Counted from the stretch's first letter, positions 15,830 through 25,807 are shown. The stretch: 37,862 nucleotides of DNA from Desulfobacteraceae bacterium (GCA_011390345.1 JAABSP010000048.1:1-37862), one strand, 5' to 3'. Numbers and translations: made by a program. The notes: generated by a model from the sequence alone, not told the origin.

Positions 15830-16498
15830 ATGTGCGGAAGATTCGGCCAATACACACCCATCGAGGAACTCCGCAGGTTCTTCCGGATCGACACCGTCAC
15901 CTGCGAAGCCGAGCCCCGGTACAATATCCCGCCGGGAACCGATATCCTTGCGATCATCAGGAAGGGGGAGAATCATCGGCTGGGAAAGCTCCGCTGGGGG
16001 CTGGTTCCCGGCTGGTCCGAGGATCCCTCCATCGGAAACCGGCTCATCAATGCCCGATTCGAGACCGCTGCTGAAAAGCCTGCCTTCAAAGACGCGTTCC
16101 GATCCAGAAGATGTCTGATCCCCGCAGACGGCTTCTATGAATGGGAGCCGCGGAAGAGCGGAACCAAACAGCCCTGGTATTTCACCCTTCCTTCAAAAGA
16201 GCCCTTTGGATTTGCCGGTCTCTGGGAGACATGGCGGGACAGGGAGGGAAACCGGCTCAACACCTGCGTGATCCTCACCGCGGATGCAAGCCCTTCGGTT
16301 GCAAAGGTTCATGACCGGATGCCCATTCTGCTGGAGCCGCAATACCGTGAAGGGTGGCTTGACTCGGAAGAGAAAGATCCAAATGTCCTGACGGATCTGC
16401 TCCGGAATGGCCGCATCCGGGAGCTGCGGGGATATCCGGTTTCGGATAGGGTCAATTCCCCTCGGAAGGACTCCCCGCGGCTGATCGAACCGCTGTAG
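15830..16498 (+). CDS. yedK: SOS response-associated peptidase family protein (YedK/HMCES)
   Basis: A 222-residue SRAP-domain protein that covalently traps abasic sites in single-stranded DNA through its N-terminal cysteine. The start MCGRFGQYTP places the catalytic Cys at residue 2. The other active-site residues are visible as N74 in NRLINARFET, E104 in ADGFYEWEP and H161 in KVHDRMP. Length is normal for the family. It starts 22 bases after the AAA/PDDEXK gene on the same strand. No SOS box was recognised upstream. Confidence 0.95.
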   Translation: MCGRFGQYTPIEELRRFFRIDTVTCEAEPRYNIPPGTDILAIIRKGENHRLGKLRWGLVPGWSEDPSIGNRLINARFETAAEKPAFKDAFRSRRCLIPADGFYEWEPRKSGTKQPWYFTLPSKEPFGFAGLWETWRDREGNRLNTCVILTADASPSVAKVHDRMPILLEPQYREGWLDSEEKDPNVLTDLLRNGRIRELRGYPVSDRVNSPRKDSPRLIEPL

Positions 16499-16502
16499 CG
16501 CG

Positions 16503-16802
16503 TTATTTCTTCTCATCATACCCCTTCTTGAAGGCATCCATCTGCTTCCGGAAAAAGGTTTCTGCATTTTTGCCGACGGTCGCGGCCTTCTTCACGGTTC
16601 CCTGCGCATCCAGAAAGAGGTTGAGCAGACGCACCGGATCATACCCCAGATCCCGGACCTTTCTTCCCGCATCCAGCAGCCGCTTCTCCTCCGGTGAGAT
16701 TTCATTGATATAGACGATCTCTTCTTTTTCCATTGTTCTGTCCGCCTTTGTTTTTTCGGGTTCAAGTGAAGGATCTGCATCTCGTTTTTCCATACTATTC
16801 AA
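16503..16802 (-). CDS. Hypothetical small protein
   Basis: A 99-residue charged protein of unknown function; no family recognised. The N-terminal third is rich in K, E and D and looks unstructured. The C-terminal part (VRLLNLFLDAQGTVKKAATVGKNAETFFRK) is predicted helical by eye. No clear ribosome site is seen before the first ATG; starts at 16793 and 16733 (MEKEEIVYINEIS) are possible. It converges with yedK (4-base gap) and is divergent from the MazG-like gene. Likely real because it lacks a stronger overlapping gene. Confidence 0.55.
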   Translation of the reverse strand: MNSMEKRDADPSLEPEKTKADRTMEKEEIVYINEISPEEKRLLDAGRKVRDLGYDPVRLLNLFLDAQGTVKKAATVGKNAETFFRKQMDAFKKGYDEKK

Positions 16803-16926
16803 CCGATACCGGAAAAATCAAGGGGAGAGAAGGGGAAAATTCCTTTTCCCGGCCCGTCCGGATGTGGTAAATAGAGGATTCGTCAAAGGATTTTGTTAAA
16901 AAGATACCGATCTGGAGGTGAGGCCG

Positions 16927-17295
16927 TTGCCGGAACCATTGACTGTCGAAGGATATCAGAAGGCCGTGGATGAGTGGATAAAAACATTGGGTGTGCGCTA
17001 CTTTTCCGAGCTGACCAACACCGCGATCCTGATGGAGGAGGTGGGGGAGGTGGCCCGGATCATGGCCCGGCGCTACGGGGATCAGAGCTTCAAAAGAGCG
17101 GATGCGTCCCATGATCTTGCCGATGAACTGGCCGATGTCCTTTTCGTCGCGGTCTGCATCGCAAACCAGACCGGGATCGATCTGACCGCGGCGCTGCAGA
17201 AAAACCTGCAGAAGAAGACGGACCGGGACAGCCGCCGCCACTGGAACAATCCCAAGTTGACGGGAGGCGGGGCCGGAGAAGGAGAGAAGCGATGA
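16927..17295 (+). CDS. MazG-like nucleotide pyrophosphohydrolase
   Basis: A 122-residue all-alpha NTP pyrophosphatase-type protein that probably hydrolyses non-canonical or excess NTPs to NMP and PPi. The metal-binding signature is visible: LMEEVGEVARIMARRYG (ExxE in helix 2) followed by DLADELADVLFVAVCIANQTGIDL (ExxD in helix 3). The C-terminus ends in KKTDRDSRRHW. I prefer the TTG start at 16927 because GGAGGTGA lies just upstream; a GTG at 16918 would fall inside that ribosome site. Its stop overlaps the start of the GNAT gene (ATGA). Confidence 0.85.
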   Translation: MPEPLTVEGYQKAVDEWIKTLGVRYFSELTNTAILMEEVGEVARIMARRYGDQSFKRADASHDLADELADVLFVAVCIANQTGIDLTAALQKNLQKKTDRDSRRHWNNPKLTGGGAGEGEKR

Positions 17296-17819
17296 AGCTT
17301 ATGTTCGGAGATGGGAAATGGCAGATCCGGAATTTCCGGGAGAATGATCTTCCCGCGCTGGTCAAGTACGCGAACAACCGGAAGGTCTCCATCAACCTCC
17401 GGGATATCTTTCCCTATCCCTACACCGAGGCCGACGGCCGGAAATGGCTGGAATATGTCCTGAATCAGGAGCGAAAGACGAACTTTGCCATCGCGTCGGA
17501 TGAAGAGCTGATCGGCGGCATCGGCCTCACCTTTCAAGACGATGTCCACCGCCTCTGGGGAAGGCTCGGCTACTGGATCGGGGAGCCCTTCTGGGGGCAG
17601 GGGATCGTGCCGGAGGCGGTCGGGCTCTTTGTGCCATATGCCTTCGACACCTTCGGATTCGTCCGGATTTCAGCCGATGTCTATGCCAGAAACCGGGGGT
17701 CGGCCCGGGTGCTGGAGAAGAACGGCTTCACCTTCGAGGGGCGGATGCGAAAGGCCGTGGTCAAGGAGGGGGAAATCTGCGATATTCTGATCTATTCGGT
17801 TCTGGCCGAGGAGATATAG
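17292..17819 (+). CDS. GNAT family N-acetyltransferase (RimJ/RimL-like)
   Basis: A 175-residue acetyl-CoA-dependent acetyltransferase of the RimJ/RimL subgroup. It shows the N-terminal WQIRNFRENDLPALVKYANN, a central GRLGYWIGEPFWGQGIVPEAV (acetyl-CoA binding Q/R-x-x-G-x-G/A region), and ARNRGSARVLEKNGFTFEGRMR, the canonical C-terminal motif. The substrate is unknown: a ribosomal N-terminus, antibiotic or small amine are all possible. ATGA overlap with the MazG-like gene indicates a two-gene operon. Confidence 0.9.
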   Translation: MKLMFGDGKWQIRNFRENDLPALVKYANNRKVSINLRDIFPYPYTEADGRKWLEYVLNQERKTNFAIASDEELIGGIGLTFQDDVHRLWGRLGYWIGEPFWGQGIVPEAVGLFVPYAFDTFGFVRISADVYARNRGSARVLEKNGFTFEGRMRKAVVKEGEICDILIYSVLAEEI

Positions 17820-17823
17820 GCCG

Positions 17824-18978
17824 TTGCGCGGCGAACCGACTCAAAACCGCATGAAGATCGAGGATTTCAAAGCCGGGGTCTATTGGCAGCAGTTCCGGTA
17901 CAAAAGCTTTCTGCCAGCGCGGGTCAACCTGGAATGGATCTGGGAGGACCCGAGGATCAATGTGCTGCTGGAAAACGCGATCCGGGGTCTGGGGGAGTTG
18001 AACGCGTTTTCGCTGATCGTTCCGGATGTGGATCTTTTCATACGAATGCACATCATCAAGTAGGCCAATACCTCCAGCCGCATCGAAGGGACCAAGACCG
18101 AGCTGGACGAGGCGGTTCTTTCAGAAGAGGAGATCTCCCCGGAGCGGCGGGATGACTGGCGGGAGGTGCAGAACTATGTCCGGGCCATGAACATGGCCAT
18201 CGAGGAGCTGTCCCGGCTGCCCCTCTCCCTGCGCCTGCTGAAGATGACTCATGGGATTCTGATGTCCGGGGTGCGTGGGGAGGGAAAGACGCCCGGGGAA
18301 TTCCGGCGGAGCCAGAACTGGATCGGCGGCGCGTCCATTCCGCCCCATCATTCGGATCTGCCGGATCTGCTGTCGGATCTCGAGGCCTTCTGGCACAACG
18401 AAAAGATCTTGGTTCCCCATCTCATCCGGATCGCGATTAGCCATTACCAGTTCGAGACGCTCCACCCTTTTTTAGACGGCAACGGCCGGATCGGAAGGCT
18501 GCTGATCACGCTGTACCTGGTGAGCCACGGTCTGTTGAACCGGCCATCTCTCTATCTATCTGCGCATCTGGAGAAGTACCGGGGGGAGTATTACGATACC
18601 CTGACCCGGGTGCGGGTATCGGATGATCTGGGGCACTGGATTCGGTTTTTTCTGCAAGCGGTGGTGAGTACGGCGGAGAGCGGCAAGGAGACCTTTCAGG
18701 GGATTCTGGTGCTGCGCCGGGAGATGGATCAGAAGATGGAGACATTGGGCCGGCGCGCGGAGAATGGAAGAAAGCTGATCTCGCACCTCTACCGGAATCC
18801 CGCAATTACCGCAAAAGAGGCTTCGGATCTGCTCGGGGTGCGATATGATGCTGCCAATCAACTGATCGGGGCGCTTGCGGAGATGGGGATTCTGGTGGAG
18901 AGCACCGGCTATCGGCGGAACCGAATCTTTGTTTTCCGCCGGTATCTTGATCTTTTCGGGGCTCAAAACCGGATATGA
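17824..18978 (+). pseudogene. Fic family protein interrupted by a single amber codon
   Basis: An otherwise intact Fic (AMPylation) protein of ~384 codons split by TAG at 18061-18063 (codon 80 counted from the TTG at 17824; an ATG at 17851 is the alternative start). Conserved text runs straight across the stop: MHIIK-stop-ANTSSRIEGTKTELDEA, where relatives have E at the stop position, so one G-to-T change (GAG to TAG) explains it. The autoinhibitory helix SSRIEGT and the active motif HPFLDGNGRIGR (H at codon 214) are perfect, and a C-terminal winged-helix-like domain (AITAKEASDLLGVRYDAANQLI) follows. A restart further in, for example the ATG at 18187, would lose the inhibitory helix. Recent inactivation is the simplest reading. 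Confidence 0.85.
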
Positions 18979-19063
18979 TTTTCCATATTCTGTTTTCGAG
19001 CCCCTAAAAGTGAATATGGATTTCCATATATTGTTTTTATCCCCTGAAAACAACATATGGAAA
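18973..19063. repeat. Two tandem 41-bp palindromic repeats (plus third half-site) at the fic 3' end
   Basis: Units begin ATATG at 18973, 19014 and 19055, exactly 41 bases apart. Each full unit contains CCATAT, TGTTTT, CCCCT and AAAA at the same offsets. The two inverted repeats are TCCATATTC/GAATATGGA (18982-18990, 19012-19020), with an inner TTTT/AAAA, and TTTCCATAT/ATATGGAAA (19021-19029, 19055-19063), with an inner TTGTTTT/AAAACAA; both have 9-base loops containing CCCC. The first unit overlaps the fic stop codon. They could be operators, hairpins or recombination sites. Confidence 0.75.
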
Positions 19064-19109
19064 TTTGGTATCGAGGGCCTTCATTATTTTATATCTTACG
19101 CTTGGTGCA

Positions 19110-19349
19110 TCAGGCAGATTCCGCCACCTCTCGCGTCGGCATCACCAGCATATGATATCCGTAGTCCAGCAGAATATCCAGAACCTTGTCGGAGGCAAAC
19201 TCCCGCATCTCGATCTCCCTGTCCTCATCTTCAGGCGCGGTCACTTTGATCCACAATGTCGAAGGGTTTTCCGCACTTTTCATCACCCTGACCAGTTCGA
19301 CTTCCGGATATCTTTCTTTGATCTCCGCGATCAGTCCTTCGAATGGAGG
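19110..19349 (-). pseudogene. Orphan C-terminal gene fragment, no start codon
   Basis: On the minus strand an open stretch of ~79 codons reads FEGLIAEIKERYPEVELV, then SAENPSTLWIKVTAPEDEDREIEMREF and DILLDYGYHMLVMPT. It has protein-like composition and amphipathic pattern, but an in-frame TGA at 19352-19350 and no ATG/GTG/TTG start. It begins just downstream (on that strand) of the broken transposase fragment, so it is probably the tail of a small protein whose 5' end was lost when the mobile element inserted or was deleted. The family is not recognised. Confidence 0.5.
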
Positions 19350-19376
19350 TCAGCGCCTTTCTTACGCTATAGGAAA

Positions 19377-19592
19377 TCAATAATCCTCGACGTATTGCTT
19401 CACCGATATTTTGCGGTGATCTCCTGTGGTCAGAATATGGGCCAGCCATATCGTGGCCGTCCATCCCCAGCTCAAATCCCGCTGCTTCCAATGTCGCGGA
19501 ATGTGCCGGTCCAATATCTCCGGCAGGCCCATCTTTATCATCTGAGCGATCAGCAGCTCCACATCATCAACCCGTTCGGTGATGATAATCAT
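19377..19592 (-). pseudogene. IS1634-type transposase, N-terminal fragment
   Basis: About 71 residues (ATG at 19592; the frame is open to a TTG at 19643) resembling the start of IS1634/IS4-group transposases: MIIITERVDDVELLIAQMIK, then LPEILDRHIPRH, then LSWGWTATIWLAHILTTGDHRKISVKQYVE. The family protein is several hundred residues long; here it stops at a TGA shortly after the first conserved block, so only the 5' end of the gene remains. No catalytic DDE residues remain. This marks an old insertion and deletion between fic and the lipoprotein gene. Confidence 0.7.
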
Positions 19593-19824
19593 ATCTTTTT
19601 CGTTAATGACCTGCTGATCTTCTTCTTCTAAATTGATTAACAAGATTGCTACCTAAGCATATCGTACTAGTTGATTGAGGAGACAACAGACTGTGTTAAA
19701 AATGCATGTAGACTTTACAGGAAAATTATCATATAGTCAATCTGATATAGCGAATGGTAAGATAGCAATGCTGTTAAAACTGATATTAAGGAAAATTATG
19801 GTGAATGAAATGAATGCTGATATT
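19593..19824. other. AT-rich intergenic stretch, nothing recognised
   Basis: This ~230-base segment between the transposase fragment and the lipoprotein gene is clearly richer in A and T than its neighbours. I see no gene, terminator or repeat in it. It may be the residue of foreign DNA associated with the insertion scar. Confidence 0.5.
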
Positions 19825-20406
19825 TTATTTACCATTTTTCATCCTTTCCTCTAAACTGAATTTTCTTTCACATTCTAAAAAGGTATTATTAAAAATCCGA
19901 TCACTACCGAATATTCCATGATGCGTTACAATGCTACTAATGAATTTCCTATGATCATTGAAAGAAAACTCCTCCGGCCGTTTTTCGAGCCTGACAACCC
20001 TGTTCTCTTTGTCAAACCCTTCCCACAGCCCGACGCCGCATTTGTAATACCGGTTCCAGCAGACATAGCCGCACTTGTAAACCGACAGGTGGGGGTTGTC
20101 CGACGCGAAGACATGCCAGTCCCAGAAATTATCGATCCAGACCCTTCCCCGGGCGTCCGAGACGGTTTCCACGACTCTTCTTGCGACCGGGATTCCGCTG
20201 CCCCCTCCGCCGAGGCCCCCTGCGGACATCGAACCCCACCAGACCGCGAGTGCGACCGCGCCTTCCACGGGCTCGCCGGTTTCCGCATCCACGATGACCG
20301 CAGTCGGTTCGGGTTCCGCACCCCCGGTTCCCGGGAGTCCGGCGCAGGAGAAAGCTGACAGCAGCAGGAATGCGGCAAAAACGAACGCTGGTTGTCCTTT
20401 TTTCAT
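19825..20406 (-). CDS. Predicted lipoprotein of unknown function
   Basis: A 193-residue exported protein. The N-terminus MKKGQPAFVFAAFLLLSAFSC has a basic start, a hydrophobic core and a lipobox with Cys21. The next region, PTAVIVDAETGEPVEGAVALAVWW, resembles a carboxypeptidase-regulatory-like beta-sandwich start (D-x-E/x-G-x-P-I/V-x-G-A). A tryptophan/tyrosine/cysteine-rich middle (VYKCGYVCWNRYYKCG) follows. The C-terminal ~50 residues are more AT-rich in coding sequence than the front. AAGGAA precedes the ATG. No family is recognised beyond this; it is probably a periplasmic or outer-membrane-anchored protein. Confidence 0.7.
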   Translation of the reverse strand: MKKGQPAFVFAAFLLLSAFSCAGLPGTGGAEPEPTAVIVDAETGEPVEGAVALAVWWGSMSAGGLGGGGSGIPVARRVVETVSDARGRVWIDNFWDWHVFASDNPHLSVYKCGYVCWNRYYKCGVGLWEGFDKENRVVRLEKRPEEFSFNDHRKFISSIVTHHGIFGSDRIFNNTFLECERKFSLEERMKNGK

Positions 20407-20769
20407 ACCGATTCCTTTCTTTCCGCGTTAAAAGCTCTCGATATACCAGAGCCCGCCGATCCCTTTTGAAAAGCGGATGCAGCAGGTGATACAGCGCATT
20501 AGTGACGGGCTGGCCGGTTGCACTGTCAGGAATAGGATGGGGCGCAAGGCAGGACCTCCGCCGGCACAGGAGGCCATGAATAATGAACGGATTCGATGGG
20601 CTTGGGCGGATCAGATCGGTCCGCAGGTATGATGCGTTGAACCACTGAGAGAAACCGCCGGGTACGTCGCCCCCCGCCCGGTGGGGTGAGAGGGGGGGAA
20701 ACCGTGAGGAATCCCCCTGCTCAATCGTCTGGATCAGCCATGAAATGTGCGTTCACGGCAAACGGCTGT
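20407..20769. other. 363-base gap with a possible group II intron 3' relic
   Basis: No gene is supported here. At 20655-20717 on the plus strand an 8-bp hairpin (CCGCCGGG/CCCGGTGG) is followed by GTGAGAGGGGGGG and a second hairpin (GGGGG ... CCCCC). This order resembles domains V and VI at the 3' end of bacterial group II introns, but the domain V loop is altered. The remaining sequence shows nothing recognisable. Confidence 0.35.
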
Positions 20770-23382
<2,613 letters not shown>

Positions 23383-23391
23383 AAAATGCCT

Positions 23392-23420
23392 CCTGTCTTA
23401 TATAACCTGTCTTTATATAA
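23392..23420. repeat. Tandem duplication in the clpB leader
   Basis: CCTGTCTTATATAA (23392-23405) is followed at once by CCTGTCTTTATATAA (23406-23420). On the minus strand the copy nearest the gene contributes the Shine-Dalgarno region, and the two self-complementary TTATATAA cores can pair with each other just before it. Confidence 0.7.
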
Positions 23421-23475
23421 ATGGTTGCAAAAATTATGGATGAAACTGAATAAGTGTCCAGACTTATTTAAGATA

Positions 23476-23503
23476 ACAATAAACAAAGGCCGGGGGTTGT
23501 CAA
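23476..23503 (-). promoter_or_regulatory. Predicted promoter of clpB
   Basis: Minus strand TTGACA (23503-23498), 16 bases, TATTGT (23481-23476). A perfect 7-bp hairpin AATAAGT/ACTTATT (23468-23449) begins at the expected transcript 5' end. No sigma-32 or CIRCE-type element was recognised. Confidence 0.5.
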
Positions 23504-23550
23504 TCCTTGGGCATCGGGAAAAAATTATAAAAAATTAGAAGGAAAGGGGG

Positions 23551-23579
23551 TTGACGGATCGAGAGGGATAGGTTATATT
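23551..23579 (+). promoter_or_regulatory. Predicted promoter of ssrA
   Basis: TTGACG (23551-23556), 17 bases, TATATT (23574-23579). The expected start near 23586 gives a precursor with ~47 extra bases before the mature tmRNA 5' end, which is usual for ssrA. Confidence 0.7.
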
Positions 23580-23632
23580 TACACCGTTATCGACGCGATC
23601 TTTATCATAACTTCTTTACGCTATTCCGTACT

Positions 23633-23991
23633 GGGGGCGAAACGGCTTCGACGGAGGCAAAGAAGCATCGACTGCATACCGAGGTTCTGCTGCTCGTAAA
23701 ACGGCGGAAAATAAACTTAATCGCAGACGATTACGATTACGCATTGGCCGCTTAATTGCGGCTGACGTTCTGGCGGACTCTCCTCCCGTGGAATCGCCGG
23801 AGCGACGACTTAGCGGGATAGCAGATCATGGATTGCCGGTTGCCCGATCTGCGAAATTTTAGACTGGCTGGCGGTTGTCGGTATCCTGCCTGAAGGAGAT
23901 CGCAACTGCGAGAATTAAAATTCAGGATAAGTATGTAGATGTCGCTGTGGAATGTCTTCGGACGCGGGTTCGACTCCCGCCGCCTCCACCA
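23633..23991 (+). ncRNA. ssrA: Transfer-messenger RNA (tmRNA)
   Basis: A 359-base tmRNA that rescues stalled ribosomes by trans-translation. The 5' GGGGGCG pairs with the 3' CGCCTCC (one G-U), followed by A and CCA. The T-arm GCGGGTTCGACTCCCGC and the 5' GGGGGCGAAACGGCTTCGACGG are diagnostic. The tag reading frame starts at the resume codon GCA (23723) after TTAATC and gives ADDYDYALAA, then TAA at 23753-23755. The tag ends in the protease-recognised LAA. It is flanked by clpB on the other strand and a toxin-antitoxin pair downstream. No integrase was seen next to it. Confidence 0.97.
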
Positions 23992-24209
23992 TCCCCAAAA
24001 AAATCCAAAAAAATTTCTGTATCCTTCCCTATCCCACACCGATGAGGATGCCTGCGGATTGGTGCATCCTTTGGCCCCTATCCCACGCAATCTTCCATGT
24101 TTCTTCATCTCTTTTATTCTGGTAAGGTATATCTGCTGTATGGATAAAACCAAAATGAAATTGCAGGCATCCTTGAACATCATTTTTCAATATGGCAAGG
24201 AGAAATATT

Positions 24210-24413
24210 ATGAAAGCATATGAATGCTATGCAGATATAGCCGCGGATGGAAAGTTGTCGATTCCATCAGAAATCTTCGAAAGATTGACAAAGCAATCCA
24301 AAATCCGATTGATGATTCTGGTCGAGGAAGAAGACTCTGAATGGGATGAGTTTGCCATGAAACAATTTCTGGACGGCTATTCAGAGGAAGACGCCTTGTA
24401 TGACGATTTATAA
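24210..24413 (+). CDS. Predicted type II antitoxin of a PemK/MazF-type module
   Basis: A 67-residue acidic protein, starting MKAYECYADIAADGKLSIPSEIFERL, which resembles an AbrB-like or short beta-strand DNA-binding start (G-K-L-x-I-P). An acidic C-terminus (EEEDSEWDEFAMKQFLDGYSEEDALYDDL) follows, the kind that neutralises a toxin. The ATG at 24210 has AAGGAG at 7 bases. It overlaps the downstream toxin start (24400) by 14 bases, so expression is coupled. The family is inferred from position and shape rather than a firm match. Confidence 0.7.
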   Translation: MKAYECYADIAADGKLSIPSEIFERLTKQSKIRLMILVEEEDSEWDEFAMKQFLDGYSEEDALYDDL

Positions 24414-24726
24414 ATTCGGCCAAATCGTGTTGATCGGATTTCCGCATACGAATCTGCGCAATATATCCAAAAGACCTGCCATTGTGCTGTATGACGCTGG
24501 AGATCGTGACATTCTTGTTGCAAGGATTACTACGCAGAAATATTCAACGGAGTCGGATTATACAATTCAAAGCTGGAGAAAATGCGGCTTGATTGCGGAG
24601 TCATGTATTCGGCTTGGGAAAATGGCTACAATCGAAAAGCGATATATTTTAAAGGATATAGGCATACTGCTCGAAGCAGAGGCCCAAGCGTTGAAAGCAA
24701 TCTTGAAGAGGGTATTCGATTTTTAG
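24400..24726 (+). CDS. PemK/MazF-like endoribonuclease toxin
   Basis: A 108-residue protein with the typical PemK/MazF fold sequence: YKFGQIVLIGFPHTNLRNISKRPAIVLYDAG, then DILVARITTQ, then ESCIRLGKMATIEKRYILKDIG. In the family these are the first SH3-like strands, the S/T-rich catalytic loop and the last strand. Toxins of this type cut mRNA. The start lies inside the end of the antitoxin gene. The gene ends 15 bases before the convergent solute-binding protein gene. Confidence 0.82.
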   Translation: MTIYKFGQIVLIGFPHTNLRNISKRPAIVLYDAGDRDILVARITTQKYSTESDYTIQSWRKCGLIAESCIRLGKMATIEKRYILKDIGILLEAEAQALKAILKRVFDF

Positions 24727-24741
24727 ATGAGAAGGAGAAGA

Positions 24742-25500
24742 TCAGCGGATATACTGCTTCAGCACAGCATCGTAGGTCCCGTTCTCCTTTATCCGATCAA
24801 ACGCCTGTCGGAGTTTTTCCACAAGAGCCGGATCGGTCTTCCTGTTGATGGCGAAATGGTAGTCGCTTACCCCGGCCTGGGTAACGTCGAAGACCTTTTC
24901 CATATCCTCCAGGCTGTACCCCTCGTTCTGCAGATTGTAGGAGAAGACCATTTCGTTGTTCGGAATCAGATCGAAGCGGTTTCCGTATAATTTCCGGATA
25001 TTCAGGGTCTCATCCACAGCTTTTTCCAGGTTCTCCTCCGGAATGCCGATCTTCAGCAGCTCGGTTACGGAGGCATACCCCCGGACAACACCGATTTTAT
25101 ACCGCAGGATATCTTCCAGGCCATCGATTTTGATATCGGAGCGGCTTTTCAGCCTGTACAATGAGAGTGTCCGGGGATAGACCGGACCGATCCACTCATA
25201 CAGATCCTCGCGTCTTTCGATTCGGGCGCAGAAGACCATTGTGTTTTTGTCATGGTTGAGCATGGTCTCGGCCCTTTTCCAGGGAAAGGTCTTCATTTGC
25301 GCCTGAACGCCGGCCTCCCGAAACATTTCCCGAAGGATATCGATGGCAAATCCGGCCGCTTTTCCCTCTTCGGTATAGGTAAATGGCGGATATTCGGTAT
25401 CCAGAACGGTCATCCTTCCGTAACCCTCTCTCTCCGCTCCGACCGTAATTGCGGAAGCTATCAAAGAGCAGATAAAAAGGCCAATCAGGGTTTTTCTCAT
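24742..25500 (-). CDS. Family 3 extracellular solute-binding protein
   Basis: A 252-residue periplasmic protein with a signal peptide, MRKTLIGLFICSLIASAITVGA, then the SBP_bac_3 fold: YPPFTYTEEGKAAGFAIDILREMFREAG, ending VEKLRQAFDRIKENGTYDAVLKQYI. It binds an amino acid or similar small ligand. No ABC permease or ATPase gene is adjacent, so it may be an orphan binding protein or a sensor partner. The start at 25500 has AAGGAAGG upstream; an in-frame ATG at 25530 would add ten hydrophilic residues and spoil the signal peptide. It lies downstream of the Old Yellow Enzyme stub on the same strand. Confidence 0.88.
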   Translation of the reverse strand: MRKTLIGLFICSLIASAITVGAEREGYGRMTVLDTEYPPFTYTEEGKAAGFAIDILREMFREAGVQAQMKTFPWKRAETMLNHDKNTMVFCARIERREDLYEWIGPVYPRTLSLYRLKSRSDIKIDGLEDILRYKIGVVRGYASVTELLKIGIPEENLEKAVDETLNIRKLYGNRFDLIPNNEMVFSYNLQNEGYSLEDMEKVFDVTQAGVSDYHFAINRKTDPALVEKLRQAFDRIKENGTYDAVLKQYIR

Positions 25501-25534
25501 CACAGCACCTTCCTTTTGATTCCCGAACATTCGG

Positions 25535-25807
25535 TTATGTATCTTCTTCCAGCCTTGCCTTCCACTCCTTCATCTTTCCGTGGGGCCACCGCACACAGAA
25601 GGCCGGTTTCTTCTTCATCACCAGCTTCATGCAGGTGTGGTCCCAGCCCGGATCAGACTTGATGATCTCGTTCTCTTTTCCCCTTTTCACCAGCGTACTT
25701 ACGGTTCCCCCTTCTCCGGCATAACCGAGATAGAGCGGGGCCATGGTCAGCCGGTTCTTCAGGCCGATTCCTGAGATTTCGATTTCGGAAAAGAGATGTT
25801 TGTACAT
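25535..25807 (-). pseudogene. Old Yellow Enzyme-type flavin oxidoreductase stub with unrelated tail
   Basis: A 90-residue frame. Its first ~37 residues (MYKHLFSEIEISGIGLKNR, then LTMAPLYLGYAGEGGTVS) match the N-terminus of NADH:flavin oxidoreductases of the OYE family, which are normally 350-680 residues. After this the similarity ends and ~50 residues (KSDPGWDHTCMKLVMKKK, then PAFCVRWPHGKMKEWKAR) of another origin follow. AAGGAGG sits 6 bases before the ATG, so the product may still be made. The simplest view is a deletion that joined the start of an oxidoreductase gene to the end of another. The tail family is not recognised. Confidence 0.6.

Noticed and set aside
18061-18063. Pyrrolysine (TAG decoding) in the fic gene
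   Set aside because: TAG is used as an ordinary stop by several genes here (aceB, aceA, yedK, GNAT, DUF3786), relatives have an ordinary glutamate at this site, and no pyl gene is in the window. It cannot be wholly excluded without the rest of the genome.
18973-19063. CRISPR array
   Set aside because: The 41-bp units are contiguous with no spacers, are only about two-thirds identical, and no cas gene is near.
24045-24075. ssrA terminator from the GGATGC/GCATCC inverted repeat
   Set aside because: The stem is only six or seven base pairs with a long loop and just three T residues after it. It is too weak to call.
23752-24183. 143-residue minus-strand frame over the tmRNA
   Set aside because: It is the complement of ssrA and its downstream region; the tmRNA structure explains the sequence fully.
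23633-24726. Integrated element at the ssrA 3' end
   Set aside because: ssrA is a common attachment site, but no integrase and no second copy of the ssrA 3' end was found in the downstream sequence I read. Only a toxin-antitoxin pair follows.
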